Origin: JAGLON01 sp041394985
GTDB taxonomy: Bacteria; Zixibacteria; MSB-5A5; GN15; JAAZOE01
Length of the DNA stretch: 64,000 bases
Direction: 5' to 3'
Assembly: GCA_041394985.1 (NCBI GenBank)
Contig: JAWLBI010000001.1
Coordinates: 248,001-312,000, forward strand
Under the pieces are notes generated by a model. The model was not told the origin of the DNA, ran no database searches, and saw only the letters and a program-made list of their open reading frames with translations. Shown here in pieces: positions 1 through 7,690 of the stretch. The position numbers and the translations under genes are program-made. How positions within the stretch are numbered: the stretch's first letter is position 1; each line of letters begins with the position of its first letter.

Positions 1-55
1 TTATGTCGGCGAGGAAAAACCGCAGGCGACAATCGACCTCTGGCGCGTGAAATAA
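1..55 (+). CDS. 3' end of an unidentified gene (partial)
   Basis: A frame open from the window edge encodes about 17 residues ending in DLWRVK and then a TAA stop. Its codon usage matches the flanking genes. The next gene starts 66 bases later on the same strand, so this is probably the C-terminus of a gene that begins outside the window. Too little is visible to name it, and a chance open frame cannot be excluded. Confidence 0.4.
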   Translation, partial: YVGEEKPQATIDLWRVK

Positions 56-85
56 ATCTCCGCATCATTTTTCTATTCAAAACAT

Positions 86-114
86 TTGTGTCATGCCCCG
101 CCATGCTATACAAT
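86..114 (+). promoter_or_regulatory. Sigma-70-type promoter abutting the start codon
   Basis: TTGTGT (86-91), a 17-base spacer and TACAAT (109-114) form a good sigma-70-like promoter. A TG two bases before an overlapping TATACA could also act as an extended -10. The -10 ends only 7 bases before the ATG at 122, so transcription should start at or next to the start codon. No Shine-Dalgarno sequence is present. Confidence 0.6.
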
Positions 115-121
115 AGTGGCT

Positions 122-652
122 ATGGATGATTACAACAAGCAACGACGCGAGGCGCTCATGGCCATGCCGAAAGAACAGCTCATCGGTATGCTCGAGGACG
201 CCGCAAAAAACTGGCTGGCCCACGACGGCCTCTGGTTCCTGGCCGTCGAGGCCGGTCACGGCATGGACACGGCAATCAAACACGACACGACCGCCTGGGA
301 AAAATTCACGGTCATCGAAGCCAAGCGCATCATGAAACGCCACGGCATCGGGCCGAATTCGGGGCTGGAAGGATTGAAGAAGGCGCTCGGTTTTCGCCTC
401 TACGCCCATTTGAATATTCAGGAAATACTCGAGGAAACCGAGAACAGCTTCCTGTTTCGCATGAACGATTGCCGCGTGCAGTCGGCTCGGAATCGAGACG
501 GCCGCCCGGATTTCCCGTGCAAATCTGTCGGGTTGGTGGAATATGCGAAATTCGCATCGACGATAGATCCCCGCATCAAAACGGAGTGTGTGTCCTGCCC
601 GCCGGATAAACATCCGGCCGAGTACTATTGCGCCTGGAAATTTTCGATTTAA
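122..652 (+). CDS. DUF6125-like protein
   Basis: A 176-residue soluble protein with no signal peptide or membrane segment. The N-terminal half is helical and contains HDGLWFLAVE. The C-terminal half carries Cys residues in a pattern like CRVQ...FPCKS...ECVSCPPD, followed by a YYCAWKF ending. This layout resembles DUF6125 proteins, which I recall as distant relatives of L-2-amino-thiazoline-4-carboxylate hydrolase-like proteins; that assignment is from memory. The Cys cluster could bind a metal, but this is not shown. The ATG at 122 is chosen over an in-frame ATG at 86 because a promoter -10 box lies between them. A hairpin follows the stop, so the gene is probably monocistronic. Confidence 0.7.
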   Translation: MDDYNKQRREALMAMPKEQLIGMLEDAAKNWLAHDGLWFLAVEAGHGMDTAIKHDTTAWEKFTVIEAKRIMKRHGIGPNSGLEGLKKALGFRLYAHLNIQEILEETENSFLFRMNDCRVQSARNRDGRPDFPCKSVGLVEYAKFASTIDPRIKTECVSCPPDKHPAEYYCAWKFSI

Positions 653-658
653 AATAGT

Positions 659-689
659 CAGACGACCGGTTTGGGGTGCCGGCCGTCTG
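659..689 (+). terminator. Hairpin just after the DUF6125-like gene
   Basis: An 11-bp stem with one A:C mismatch (659-669 with 679-689) and a 9-base loop begins 7 bases after the stop codon. There is no U-tract, so it may be a 3'-end stabilising hairpin or a factor-assisted terminator. Confidence 0.45.
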
Positions 690-1020
690 CTCTTGCAGGG
701 GCAATTAAGGCAAGGAGGTTACCATTCACCAGACCTCTCGGGGGAAGAAGCCCGGTAAATCAGAGGACTCATGCACTTTCGTGCGTCTTCCTGATGCTAT
801 GCATTTTGTCCTCCACTATATTAAACAGCAGCAGGGTAGTCAGAGTTCCGCCCAAAAAACAATTTTTTTGCATTACATAGATTCAGAAAGGCGTATTTTT
901 TTTCCCGTTGTTTCATCGGGTTAAGGGGTATATATTATACGAACCGGCCACCGGCCGTGCGCACTGAGGGGGTAGTGGTACCATCCTCGATAAAACCGCA
1001 AGGCGAGAAGACGAAAAGAG
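690..1020. other. Gene-free spacer before the M24 peptidase
   Basis: I see no convincing gene here. The stretch includes a T-rich run near 860-905 and ends in a purine-rich segment (gaagacgaaaagag) immediately before the ATG at 1021, a weak ribosome-binding site at best. The promoter for the peptidase gene presumably lies here but I could not place it. Confidence 0.5.
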
Positions 1021-2205
1021 ATGTCTATGAATATAAAAGACATACAGGCAATTCAGGGAGAACTGGCCCGGCTCGGACTCGATGGCTGGCTGCTCTACGA
1101 CTTCCACGGCTCCAATGACGTCGCCATTAATTTTCTCGGCCTGACCGGGATAATCACCCGCCGGTCGTTTTACTTTATTCCGGCCAGCGGCGCGCCGATG
1201 GCCTTTATTCACAACATCGAGAAGAAACCCTACGAGAAAATCCCGGGCGAGAAGTTCTTCTATTCCTCCTATCGAATTCTTGAGGAGAAACTGCGGAGCA
1301 TCCTGAAAGGACACACTCGGGTTGCGATGGAATATTCTCCCATGGGGCGCCTGCCTTATATCGGAAAAGTCGATGCAGGGACAATCGAACTGATTCGCTC
1401 GTTCGGACTCGAAATCGTCTCCTCAGCCGATCTCGTCGCCAAATTTAACGCCTGCCTCAATGCGGAGCAGGTCGCATCACACCGCGAGGCATGTATAAAG
1501 GTTAATGAGATTAAAGACGCCGCGTTTGCCTTCATTAAAGACTGCCTTGTCAACAACCGTACCGTTCGTGAATTTGATGTCGTTGCCTTCATCATGCAGG
1601 AATTCGAAAACGCCGACATGATTACCGATCACAGCCCCATCTGCGCGGTGCGCGAAAACAGTGGAAACGGGCACTATGAACCGACCGAGGATCAGTCTGC
1701 GGAAATTAAAAAAGACGATCTGATTCTCATCGATCTCTGGGCCAAATTCGATCAGCCGCGCTCGGTTTTCGCCGACATCACCTGGATGGCCTATGCCGGT
1801 TCGACGGTGCCGGAGAAATATGTTCGTGATTTCACGCTCATTACCATGGCGCGCGACGCGGCCATTGAATATCTAAAGAAAAACTGGGGCAAGAAGAAAA
1901 TCTACGGATATCAGGTCGATGACGTCTGCCGCGGCGTGATCATGGCCGATGGACTGGAAGTGTATTTCCGCCACCGCACCGGACACTCCATTGCCGAAAA
2001 CGTACACGGACCGGGCCCGAATATCGATAATCTGGAAACCGAGGATCGCAGACAATTAATTCCGGGACATTTATTTTCCATCGAGCCGGGAATTTATTAT
2101 GATGAGTATGGCATGCGCACCGAGGTCGATGTGCTGATTACGCCCAACGGCCCCGAGGTAACCACGCAGCCGATTCAGCGGGAAATTTTGACTTTATTCG
2201 ATTGA
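1021..2205 (+). CDS. M24 family metallopeptidase (Xaa-Pro aminopeptidase-like)
   Basis: A 394-residue cytoplasmic pita-bread peptidase, expected to remove N-terminal residues next to proline or to cleave a related dipeptide. Residues 1-150 are a creatinase/prolidase-type N-terminal domain. Residues 155-390 are the catalytic domain. All five dinuclear metal ligands of the family are visible: D238 (LIDLW), D252 (ADIT), H322 (RTGHSI), E355 (FSIEPGIY) and E368 (RTEVD). H329 in VHGPGPN matches a conserved second-shell histidine. Length is normal for bacterial M24B enzymes. Substrate specificity (prolidase versus aminopeptidase P) cannot be read from the sequence. The NUDIX gene follows 22 bases later on the same strand and may be cotranscribed. 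Confidence 0.9.
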   Translation: MSMNIKDIQAIQGELARLGLDGWLLYDFHGSNDVAINFLGLTGIITRRSFYFIPASGAPMAFIHNIEKKPYEKIPGEKFFYSSYRILEEKLRSILKGHTRVAMEYSPMGRLPYIGKVDAGTIELIRSFGLEIVSSADLVAKFNACLNAEQVASHREACIKVNEIKDAAFAFIKDCLVNNRTVREFDVVAFIMQEFENADMITDHSPICAVRENSGNGHYEPTEDQSAEIKKDDLILIDLWAKFDQPRSVFADITWMAYAGSTVPEKYVRDFTLITMARDAAIEYLKKNWGKKKIYGYQVDDVCRGVIMADGLEVYFRHRTGHSIAENVHGPGPNIDNLETEDRRQLIPGHLFSIEPGIYYDEYGMRTEVDVLITPNGPEVTTQPIQREILTLFD

Positions 2206-2227
2206 TTCGCGAGAGTATTCTGACTTC

Positions 2228-2782
2228 ATGTATGTGACCTATCGCCAAATACAACAGGCCGCCGATAAATTCGGCTACCCGCCGGTTATCCATATGCAGG
2301 CTCCGGTCGATATCGAGGAGTTTAATTTCATCCACTCGACCCAGCACTACGGCCGCAGCCATGACGTCACGATGTTTATTTTCAAGGAAACCGATCTCAT
2401 CGTCATCGCCAAGCATCACTATCCGCCGGGATTATATCGGCCGCCTTCCGGTGCCTGTCATCCGGGCGAATCGCTGGAGCAGGGGGCCCTGCGCGAGGCA
2501 TACGAAGAGACCGGCTGCAAGATCGAACTGGCTCGCTACATCCTGCAGGTCAATGTCGATTTCACTTGTGGCGAACACTGTATCCCCTGGAAATCGCATG
2601 TCTTCACGGGGCATTATGTATCGGGCGAAATTCGGCCGATTGATACGCGCGAGATTCGCGAGGTCTCAGTAGCGCCGATTGCCGATTTTGTGAAGTACAA
2701 GCAAATCATCCGCAACAAGACGGCCTCGGGCGGCCTGAACTATAGAGCCCGCCTCCACGACGAAGTCCTGCGGTTGTTGTAA
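2228..2782 (+). CDS. NUDIX hydrolase
   Basis: A 184-residue protein with a complete Nudix box: G, five residues, E, seven residues, REAYEETGC, matching GX5EX7REUXEEXGU. NUDIX enzymes cleave nucleoside diphosphates linked to other groups, using Mg2+ held by the box glutamates. A 70-residue N-terminal extension precedes the fold and lacks recognisable motifs. The downstream HCIPWKSHVF segment contains extra His and Cys. The gene sits 22 bases after the M24 peptidase. There is no clear Shine-Dalgarno sequence before the ATG, so translation may be coupled. The substrate is unknown. Confidence 0.88.
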   Translation: MYVTYRQIQQAADKFGYPPVIHMQAPVDIEEFNFIHSTQHYGRSHDVTMFIFKETDLIVIAKHHYPPGLYRPPSGACHPGESLEQGALREAYEETGCKIELARYILQVNVDFTCGEHCIPWKSHVFTGHYVSGEIRPIDTREIREVSVAPIADFVKYKQIIRNKTASGGLNYRARLHDEVLRLL

Positions 2783-2806
2783 TAGACTATTCATCCCGGA
2801 CATTTT

Positions 2807-2893
2807 GTAGGTCAAAACCCCTGTTCGAGGGAATCGCCATAGCGATTTCCGAGAATTCCGAGCCTGCGAGGAAGGTTTTGACAATCGCGCTAT
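2807..2893. repeat. Dispersed palindromic repeat, family C copy 1
   Basis: Begins GTAGGTCAAAACCCC and ends with AAGGTTTTGACA, so the two ends can pair across a purine-rich interior. The opening motif recurs at 4113 and 28895 (GTAGGTCAAGACCC) with its own inverted partner each time. It lies between two genes and encodes nothing recognisable. Confidence 0.6.
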
Positions 2894-2947
2894 GGTTATC
2901 AAGTTACATCCCAAATTTCCCGACAACTAAAACTGGGAGGATGACAG

Positions 2948-3391
2948 ATGTCGCAACTACCGAACATTGATTCTATCGCCATCAAACAGTCCGAAAGAAA
3001 AGCATACCTCACACAATTACTGACGTCTCTCATTCAATCTGGTTATCAAATACTCATTATCAGCAAGAAGCATAAACGAAAATTCGATGGTTTATTACTA
3101 AAATCAGGAAGCGAGCAATCTGTTTATGTTGTAAGCGGCGATTCAGTTAATGAAGGAGTCGATTTGCTTTATAATACGACTCCCTGGCACAGAGGCATAT
3201 TTTGTGTTGTGATCGGACAAGGAGAATTAATTAGTAATTTCGACAAGTTAGAATTGAACGAACTGTCGAAATCAATTGACGAGATAAATGTGAAAATTGA
3301 TAACTTGATTGACGGCTACTTCTTTCCTCTTGATGATGAATTAGTCTTCTACGGCAATGAATCTATCGCTGAGGAGATAGGCAATTTGTAA
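2948..3391 (+). CDS. Hypothetical protein, AT-rich
   Basis: A 147-residue protein I do not recognise. It is soluble, acidic in its C-terminal half, and predicted alpha/beta: a helical N-terminus (residues 15-32), then strands around YQILIISKK and VYVVSGD. A strong ribosome-binding site (GGGAGG at 2936-2941) precedes the ATG. Base composition is AT-richer than the neighbouring M24 and NUDIX genes, and dispersed repeats lie upstream and downstream, which fits an inserted cargo gene. No catalytic motif or membrane segment is visible. Confidence 0.6.
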   Translation: MSQLPNIDSIAIKQSERKAYLTQLLTSLIQSGYQILIISKKHKRKFDGLLLKSGSEQSVYVVSGDSVNEGVDLLYNTTPWHRGIFCVVIGQGELISNFDKLELNELSKSIDEINVKIDNLIDGYFFPLDDELVFYGNESIAEEIGNL

Positions 3392-3522
3392 TCATAACCT
3401 CAAAATTCTGTACGCGCTCTCAACCGGGAATCTGCCCTTTATGCAAAACTAAAAAAGGGCTGGGGCACCTGGTAATTAAACTAATAACCCACTCGCCGAT
3501 ACAGATAAAAAGGCTGTAAATT

Positions 3523-3921
3523 ATGACCGACAATCCGAAAATCGAATACCCTCTCTACTTATTTGATCATGCCGGCTGGATGGTTGTGATAGAAGATGAA
3601 ACACGCTTGTCTTATCATATTGAGGACGTTGATGTTATGACGACAGAATATCACGGTTGGGATTCATCCGGGCGAGAAATCGATTTATATTTGGATGATT
3701 CGAAAGACATAGCAGTCAAATTACTATCTAATAAATGCGAGCCGGAAAAAATTAAGAGCGAGATATTGCAATTTATCTCTCAGTATCAGATAGAGGCACG
3801 TTATGTCCCAAGCAGCGGGAATCTTTCTATGCGTGAGCTTTGGGAAGAAGTTACGGCATTTACAAGAGCAAATAAACCTCCCTCCAAATTCATAAGCTGG
3901 ATAATGAAGCATTTCAAATAG
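3523..3921 (+). CDS. Hypothetical protein, immunity-like size and composition
   Basis: A 132-residue acidic soluble protein with no recognised domain. It starts with a strand-rich segment (residues 7-60, with HAGWMVVIEDE and EYHGWDSSGREIDLYLD) and ends in a helical part. AAAAAGG about 10 bases before the ATG can serve as ribosome-binding site. It is AT-rich like the gene 130 bases upstream, and the pair is bounded by repeats at 2807 and 3931. Small acidic orphans of this kind are sometimes immunity proteins, but nothing here proves that. Confidence 0.55.
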   Translation: MTDNPKIEYPLYLFDHAGWMVVIEDETRLSYHIEDVDVMTTEYHGWDSSGREIDLYLDDSKDIAVKLLSNKCEPEKIKSEILQFISQYQIEARYVPSSGNLSMRELWEEVTAFTRANKPPSKFISWIMKHFK

Positions 3922-3930
3922 TGATTAACC

Positions 3931-3983
3931 CCGGTGCCCCAATCCTTCTTAGGGTTGGGATGAAACGTTCAACCTGATAATTT
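3931..3983 (+). repeat. Dispersed repeat family A, copy 1
   Basis: Contains GGTGCCCCAA, a small CTTCTTAGGG hairpin core, GGGATGA and ACGTTCAACCTGATAAT. Near-identical copies occur at 10986 and 14027, with a more diverged copy at 60894, all on the + strand of this window. Confidence 0.75.
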
Positions 3984-4058
3984 GAAACCGTGTACTAAAT
4001 GCCCAGCTTGCTGTGGGTGCAATGGTTCCAAAATTCTATCAAAGTATCCACTACTGCA

Positions 4059-4110
4059 GTCATTCTGAGGAGGCCTTCTTAGGCCGACGTGAGAATCTGC
4101 TCTTGCCTCT
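4059..4110 (+). repeat. Dispersed repeat family B, copy 1 (diverged)
   Basis: GTCATTCTGAGGAGG, a short hairpin and GAGAATCTGCTCTTG match, with changes, the copies at 11128 and 14151 and the reverse-strand copy at 15836. It follows a family A unit by about 75 bases. Confidence 0.55.
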
Positions 4111-4112
4111 TC

Positions 4113-4152
4113 GTAGGTCAAGACCCTTGTGGTCTTGGCATGCGCGAAGCGC
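4113..4152 (+). repeat. Dispersed palindromic repeat, family C copy 2
   Basis: GTAGGTCAAGACCCTTG is followed by its inverted partner GGTCTTGGCA and then TGCGCGAAGCGCA, itself palindromic. Confidence 0.6.
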
Positions 4153-4541
4153 AAACTTCCATTTTCACTCCAACTCCGCTCCTGATTTCCACTTCATCTT
4201 CCTTACTAAAAGGAGATGCTACCACTATGTCCAAAAAGACAAAAATGGCGAAAAAAATTTTTCCTATCCGAGGGATAACTCTCTGTCCCCCAACATCAAG
4301 TTATCCACAATCCGACCCCCAAAACGATAACCGACTGTATAACAATCACATAGGAAAACACACCCCAAAAACAAATTTATGTTGCCGGACAATAATTATC
4401 CCTCCATCGCAATTGTTAGAAAACGCCCGATCGGTACCGGCATTGTATCGAAATTGCTAAAAATCAGTTGGATGAGAGGTCTGGGTGACCCATCCGATGC
4501 CCGTCTTCGGGACGAGGGTGGGTTCCCGCAATATATGGATT

Positions 4542-4569
4542 GTTGGTGCACGAGGACGTACACCAACCA
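4542..4569. repeat. Dispersed hairpin repeat, family F copy 1
   Basis: GTTGGTG and CACCAAC arms flank a CACGAGGACGTA loop. The same sequence with one change recurs at 11085-11112. Confidence 0.65.
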
Positions 4570-4586
4570 CAATTTCATGGCACATA

Positions 4587-4614
4587 CCTCTCCCCCTCCT
4601 TCCCAAGGAGGGGG
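4587..4614. repeat. CCCCCTCCTT/AAGGAGGGGG palindrome
   Basis: Pyrimidine-rich and purine-rich arms form a strong hairpin. A related unit with CCTCCTTGTAAAGGAGG lies at about 28860-28888. Confidence 0.55.
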
Positions 4615-4680
4615 CTGGGGGGTGGTTGATTGATAGTAATCAAGTACTGCGATGCGGGCCTTCATAAACCGTCATATGCC

Positions 4681-4783
4681 TGTCATTCCCGAGAGGTCGT
4701 CATTCTTATGACGGCCGAGTCGGGAATCCAGAGCGGTGTCCTGATCAAACTCTCTCTGGATACCCGCCTGCGCGGGTATGACA
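4681..4783. repeat. Dispersed repeat family H, copy 1
   Basis: TGTCATTCCCG opens the unit, CGGGAATCCAG follows, and the right end is a TACCCGCCTGCGCGGGTA palindrome plus TGACA. A short relative lies at 29100-29128 (TGTCATTCCCGCGG ... GCGGGAATCCAGG). Confidence 0.55.
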
Positions 4784-4936
4784 TTTTTAAAGGTTGGGAA
4801 GATGTAAATGCGGGGCGGTAACCGCCAACAGGCGATGCCTGCCCTCCTTATCGGTCAAAGGGAGATTATAAAAAACGCTGGAAAATATCACGAAATTTTT
4901 TATACTACCACAGGCTTTTGCGTTTTAAATGTACGG

Positions 4937-6616
4937 ATGAAACTACTCAATTCACAATGGCTGGCGGCCGGACCGATTCGCAGAGTAACTCTCCTGTGCA
5001 CGATCGCGGCATTACTCCTCGTCTCCTGTGCTCCGCAGGTAACGCGTCTCTACGAGCCCGTCTCGATGAAGCAAACGACGACCGCCCGCATCCGCTCGGC
5101 CGGTAAAACCTGCATCAATCGCATCGAAAACTTCGTGGTAGACGACCGCATCGCCATCCGCAACAATGCCGATACCCGTCAGTGCAATCCCGGCATCTGG
5201 TACGAGGTCGAGAGCGGCGAGTACACCGTCGAAGTCAGCTATGCGGGATTTTACACCCATGCCAATCCGGCCTATCCATACGTTATCTATGATGATAAGG
5301 CAGATATCCGGCGCGGACCGTTTCTCCGCCGATACGGCTCGCCTATCGGCGTAAATATGCGCTCGGAAATCCCGCAAACCATCCATATTCAAATGGAGCC
5401 CGGCAAGGAATACGAAGTCCGAACTCGGCTGTACAACAGCACCCCGGGTCATTTTATGCAGCCGGTAACACCGGAGCTTATCGCTCCCGGCGACCCCGCG
5501 GTGTCGATCATCAAGGATTTGGCCAACCCCGACTCCATTGTCTCAGTCGTACGCCAGCCCGAGGTAACGATCAGTGAATTCGAATGGCAGGCGTATGTCG
5601 TCGAGGTTGGAAGCGGCGAGGACGAGATCGACAAGCGGCCGGAAAACCGCCCGCTGACCAAGGCCATAACTGTCGGCGATACAGAGTTTGCCAAATTCCT
5701 CGTCGCGACCGGCGAGGACCCGATGGAGCGCGACCGCGAGGGATTGACGGCGCTTCATCAGGCCGCGGCCGAGGGTCGAACCGAGTTAGTGCGATTCCTG
5801 ATCGCCAAGACGCCCGATATCGATGTTAAAAACAATGTCGGGATGACGCCTTTGCACCTCGCTGCCGACAGCGGTCGCATCGAGGCCGTACAAGTATTGG
5901 TTGATGCGCACGCCGATTTCAATGCCCGCAATGATATGGGAGCGACACCGTTGTTTTATGCCGCCGGGAGCGGACACAGCAACGTCGTCCAGTATTTACT
6001 GGCATCCGGCGCCGACATCAGGAAGAATCAGAAAAACAATTGGTCTCCCCTGCATCATGCCGTTCAGGGAACGCATCCGCGTACGGTCAGTATTCTTTTG
6101 AACGACAGCGCCGATGTCAACGAAACCACCGACATCGGCTTGACGCCTCTGATGATTGCCGCGAACGAGGAATCGCTTCCGATCGTCAATATGCTCATCC
6201 AGGACGGCGCCGAAGTGACTGCCGTCGATATGGACGGCTATTCGGCCGTGCATTACGCTGCGCTCCGAGGGAATCTCGAAGTCATCAAGGCATTAGTCGA
6301 CAATGGAGCCGATCCTTGTGTCAAAAGCAGGAACGGCATGACGGCGCTGCACTATGCATCTGTCATCGGGAATACGACCGCGATTGCATATTTTCTGGAA
6401 CATGGGTGTGATGTGAACGCGACAACCAAAACCGGATGGACGCCTCTGCACATGGCCGCATCGACCGGGGAATTCGATGCCGTGAAATATTTATGCGAGC
6501 ATGGTGCGGATATCAATGCGGGCATCGACGATCATTTCACACCGATACTGTTGGCGAGGGCAAGCAAGGATTCGGACTGCATCCGCTATTTGTATGAAAA
6601 CGGCGGCCGCCAGTAA
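4937..6616 (+). CDS. Ankyrin-repeat lipoprotein
   Basis: A 559-residue exported lipoprotein. The ATG at 4937 is chosen because it gives a lipoprotein signal: MKLLNSQWLA, a hydrophobic stretch and lipobox LVSC with the lipidated Cys at residue 31. Residues about 35-230 are a strand-rich domain of unknown type containing YEVESGEYTVEV. From about 235 to the end run nine or ten ankyrin repeats, recognised by recurring TPLHxAA and DGADxN-like turns, for example GMTPLHLAA, IGLTPLMIAA and TGWTPLHMAA. Ankyrin repeats bind protein partners, so this probably acts as a surface or periplasmic adaptor. An open frame continues upstream of 4937 but through repeat DNA. The upstream 1 kb has no gene, so it is likely transcribed alone. 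Confidence 0.85.
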   Translation: MKLLNSQWLAAGPIRRVTLLCTIAALLLVSCAPQVTRLYEPVSMKQTTTARIRSAGKTCINRIENFVVDDRIAIRNNADTRQCNPGIWYEVESGEYTVEVSYAGFYTHANPAYPYVIYDDKADIRRGPFLRRYGSPIGVNMRSEIPQTIHIQMEPGKEYEVRTRLYNSTPGHFMQPVTPELIAPGDPAVSIIKDLANPDSIVSVVRQPEVTISEFEWQAYVVEVGSGEDEIDKRPENRPLTKAITVGDTEFAKFLVATGEDPMERDREGLTALHQAAAEGRTELVRFLIAKTPDIDVKNNVGMTPLHLAADSGRIEAVQVLVDAHADFNARNDMGATPLFYAAGSGHSNVVQYLLASGADIRKNQKNNWSPLHHAVQGTHPRTVSILLNDSADVNETTDIGLTPLMIAANEESLPIVNMLIQDGAEVTAVDMDGYSAVHYAALRGNLEVIKALVDNGADPCVKSRNGMTALHYASVIGNTTAIAYFLEHGCDVNATTKTGWTPLHMAASTGEFDAVKYLCEHGADINAGIDDHFTPILLARASKDSDCIRYLYENGGRQ

Positions 6617-6701
6617 TCTTACATGTTTCTGAACGAAACATCCCGAATGCGAAGTATATAGATTTGTGATTGTATATAAGGCAATGGAATAATTTATGAA
6701 T

Positions 6702-6722
6702 GTACTATCCTGCAAATAGTAC
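6702..6722. promoter_or_regulatory. Inverted repeat upstream of the PIN-like gene
   Basis: GTACTAT (6702-6708) and ATAGTAC (6716-6722) are perfect 7-bp arms separated by 7 bases. The repeat ends directly before a TATATT -10-like element (6723-6728), which lies 6 bases before the ATG at 6735. That position suits a repressor operator. No recognisable repressor gene is adjacent, so self-binding or a distant regulator are both possible. Confidence 0.5.
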
Positions 6723-6734
6723 TATATTGTTACC

Positions 6735-7637
6735 ATGATAGTTATAACTCTTGATAGTCAAGTTCTATCTAAGATTGCTGGGGATGAATACCTTTTCAAT
6801 CAGATTTATGAAAAGGCAGAGAAGCTTTATAAATCACAATGCCTAGTATTTCTGTTTTCGCCCATTGTATTTATCGAATCTATGAAAGGCGTAAAGTCAG
6901 AAAAGCATTTTATTATTGATCAAAATCGAGTGCGTAAAGCCAGTATACTCTGCAATAAGCACTTTCTTCCGGATACTTCTAATCATCTGAGAAACACTAT
7001 AAAGCTCAATTCAGAAAAAGATGCATATTTAATAGGCAATAATTGGAATCGGCGATTTTACGAAATAGCGACGTGCGATAGCTTTGAAGTTTACCAGGCG
7101 AAACATATGCCCACATTTATTAGGCTTAATAGGCAAATAGAGGAGAATCATAAGGCAATAAAAACCATTCTTACGCAAGTTCAATCTGGTTTGAAGGGCG
7201 AGGAATACAAGAATGAAGAATTTATGAATTCGCTGAGATTAGATTTTCTAAATATTGCTATCGACCATTTTGATATAAAAAACGCGATAACTCTCACCAT
7301 GTATAGCTTGACTGAAATAGAAAGGAAGTTACCCGGTTTAACTTTTTTTGCTTTTTCTTATGCCAAATTGGTACAGGATTATTTTGATCCCGATGGTCGG
7401 AAAGATTTACTGGCGAGCGATTATTGTGATATGTTGCAAACAATTTATTTGGATACATGTGATTATATAGTCTCTGAGGATCGCTATTTCGCAGGAATAG
7501 TAAATAATTCTGGATTAAAAGAACTTGAAGGACGTGTTATTACTTTTGCCGAGTTTACAAGATTCCTAGATAATTTACCCTTGGAAAAAAAGGCACCATA
7601 TAACCCTGACTTTATTCAAATCCCGCCGCAAAATTAG
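6735..7637 (+). CDS. Putative PIN-like nuclease domain protein, AT-rich
   Basis: A 300-residue soluble protein. The N-terminus VITLDSQVL (D7), E48 in FIES, and the late segment SDYCDMLQ...LDTCDYIVSEDRYF (D229, D232, D243, E248, D249) have the spacing of acidic active-site residues in PIN-like metal-dependent RNases. Those place the first Asp after the first strand and the last Asp after a ISxDR-type strand. The middle (residues 60-220) is helical and unusually long for a toxin-type PIN domain. Codon usage is much AT-richer than that of kdsA, which follows 53 bases later, so horizontal transfer is likely. An inverted repeat overlaps its promoter. The PIN call is from motif spacing alone. Confidence 0.55.
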   Translation: MIVITLDSQVLSKIAGDEYLFNQIYEKAEKLYKSQCLVFLFSPIVFIESMKGVKSEKHFIIDQNRVRKASILCNKHFLPDTSNHLRNTIKLNSEKDAYLIGNNWNRRFYEIATCDSFEVYQAKHMPTFIRLNRQIEENHKAIKTILTQVQSGLKGEEYKNEEFMNSLRLDFLNIAIDHFDIKNAITLTMYSLTEIERKLPGLTFFAFSYAKLVQDYFDPDGRKDLLASDYCDMLQTIYLDTCDYIVSEDRYFAGIVNNSGLKELEGRVITFAEFTRFLDNLPLEKKAPYNPDFIQIPPQN

Positions 7638-7654
7638 CACCCCAAAATCCACGC

Positions 7655-7683
7655 TTGCACCCCGGTGTGAACAAGTGTATATT
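7655..7683 (+). promoter_or_regulatory. Sigma-70-type promoter of the kds operon, leaderless layout
   Basis: TTGCAC (7655-7660), a 17-base spacer and TATATT (7678-7683). The -10 ends 7 bases before the kdsA ATG at 7691, so the mRNA should begin at or beside the start codon. No Shine-Dalgarno sequence is present. Confidence 0.65.
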
Positions 7684-7690
7684 GCCGCCT

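Larger units (their letters stand above)
3922..4936. other. One-kilobase repeat mosaic without genes
   Basis: Short open frames exist on both strands but each runs through repeat units and none has protein-like composition, so I call no gene. The stretch holds repeat families A (3931), B (4059), C (4113), F (4542), a C-rich/G-rich palindrome (4587) and a family H unit (4681). A single perfect DnaA-box sequence TTATCCACA lies at 4301-4309 beside an AAAAAAATTTTT run. Sequence from about 4880 to 4936 is AT-rich and probably carries the promoter of the ankyrin lipoprotein. Confidence 0.6.

Noticed and set aside
4301..4309. Origin of replication at the single DnaA box in the 4 kb repeat block
   Set aside because: One box without a cluster or unwinding region is not enough; the 27.6 kb spacer is a better candidate.
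3922..4783. CRISPR array
   Set aside because: Repeats here are of different families, occur once or twice each, and lack regular spacing; no cas gene is present.
4013..4821. Several 60-120-codon frames on both strands
   Set aside because: They run through dispersed repeat units, overlap one another and show no domain or ribosome-binding site.
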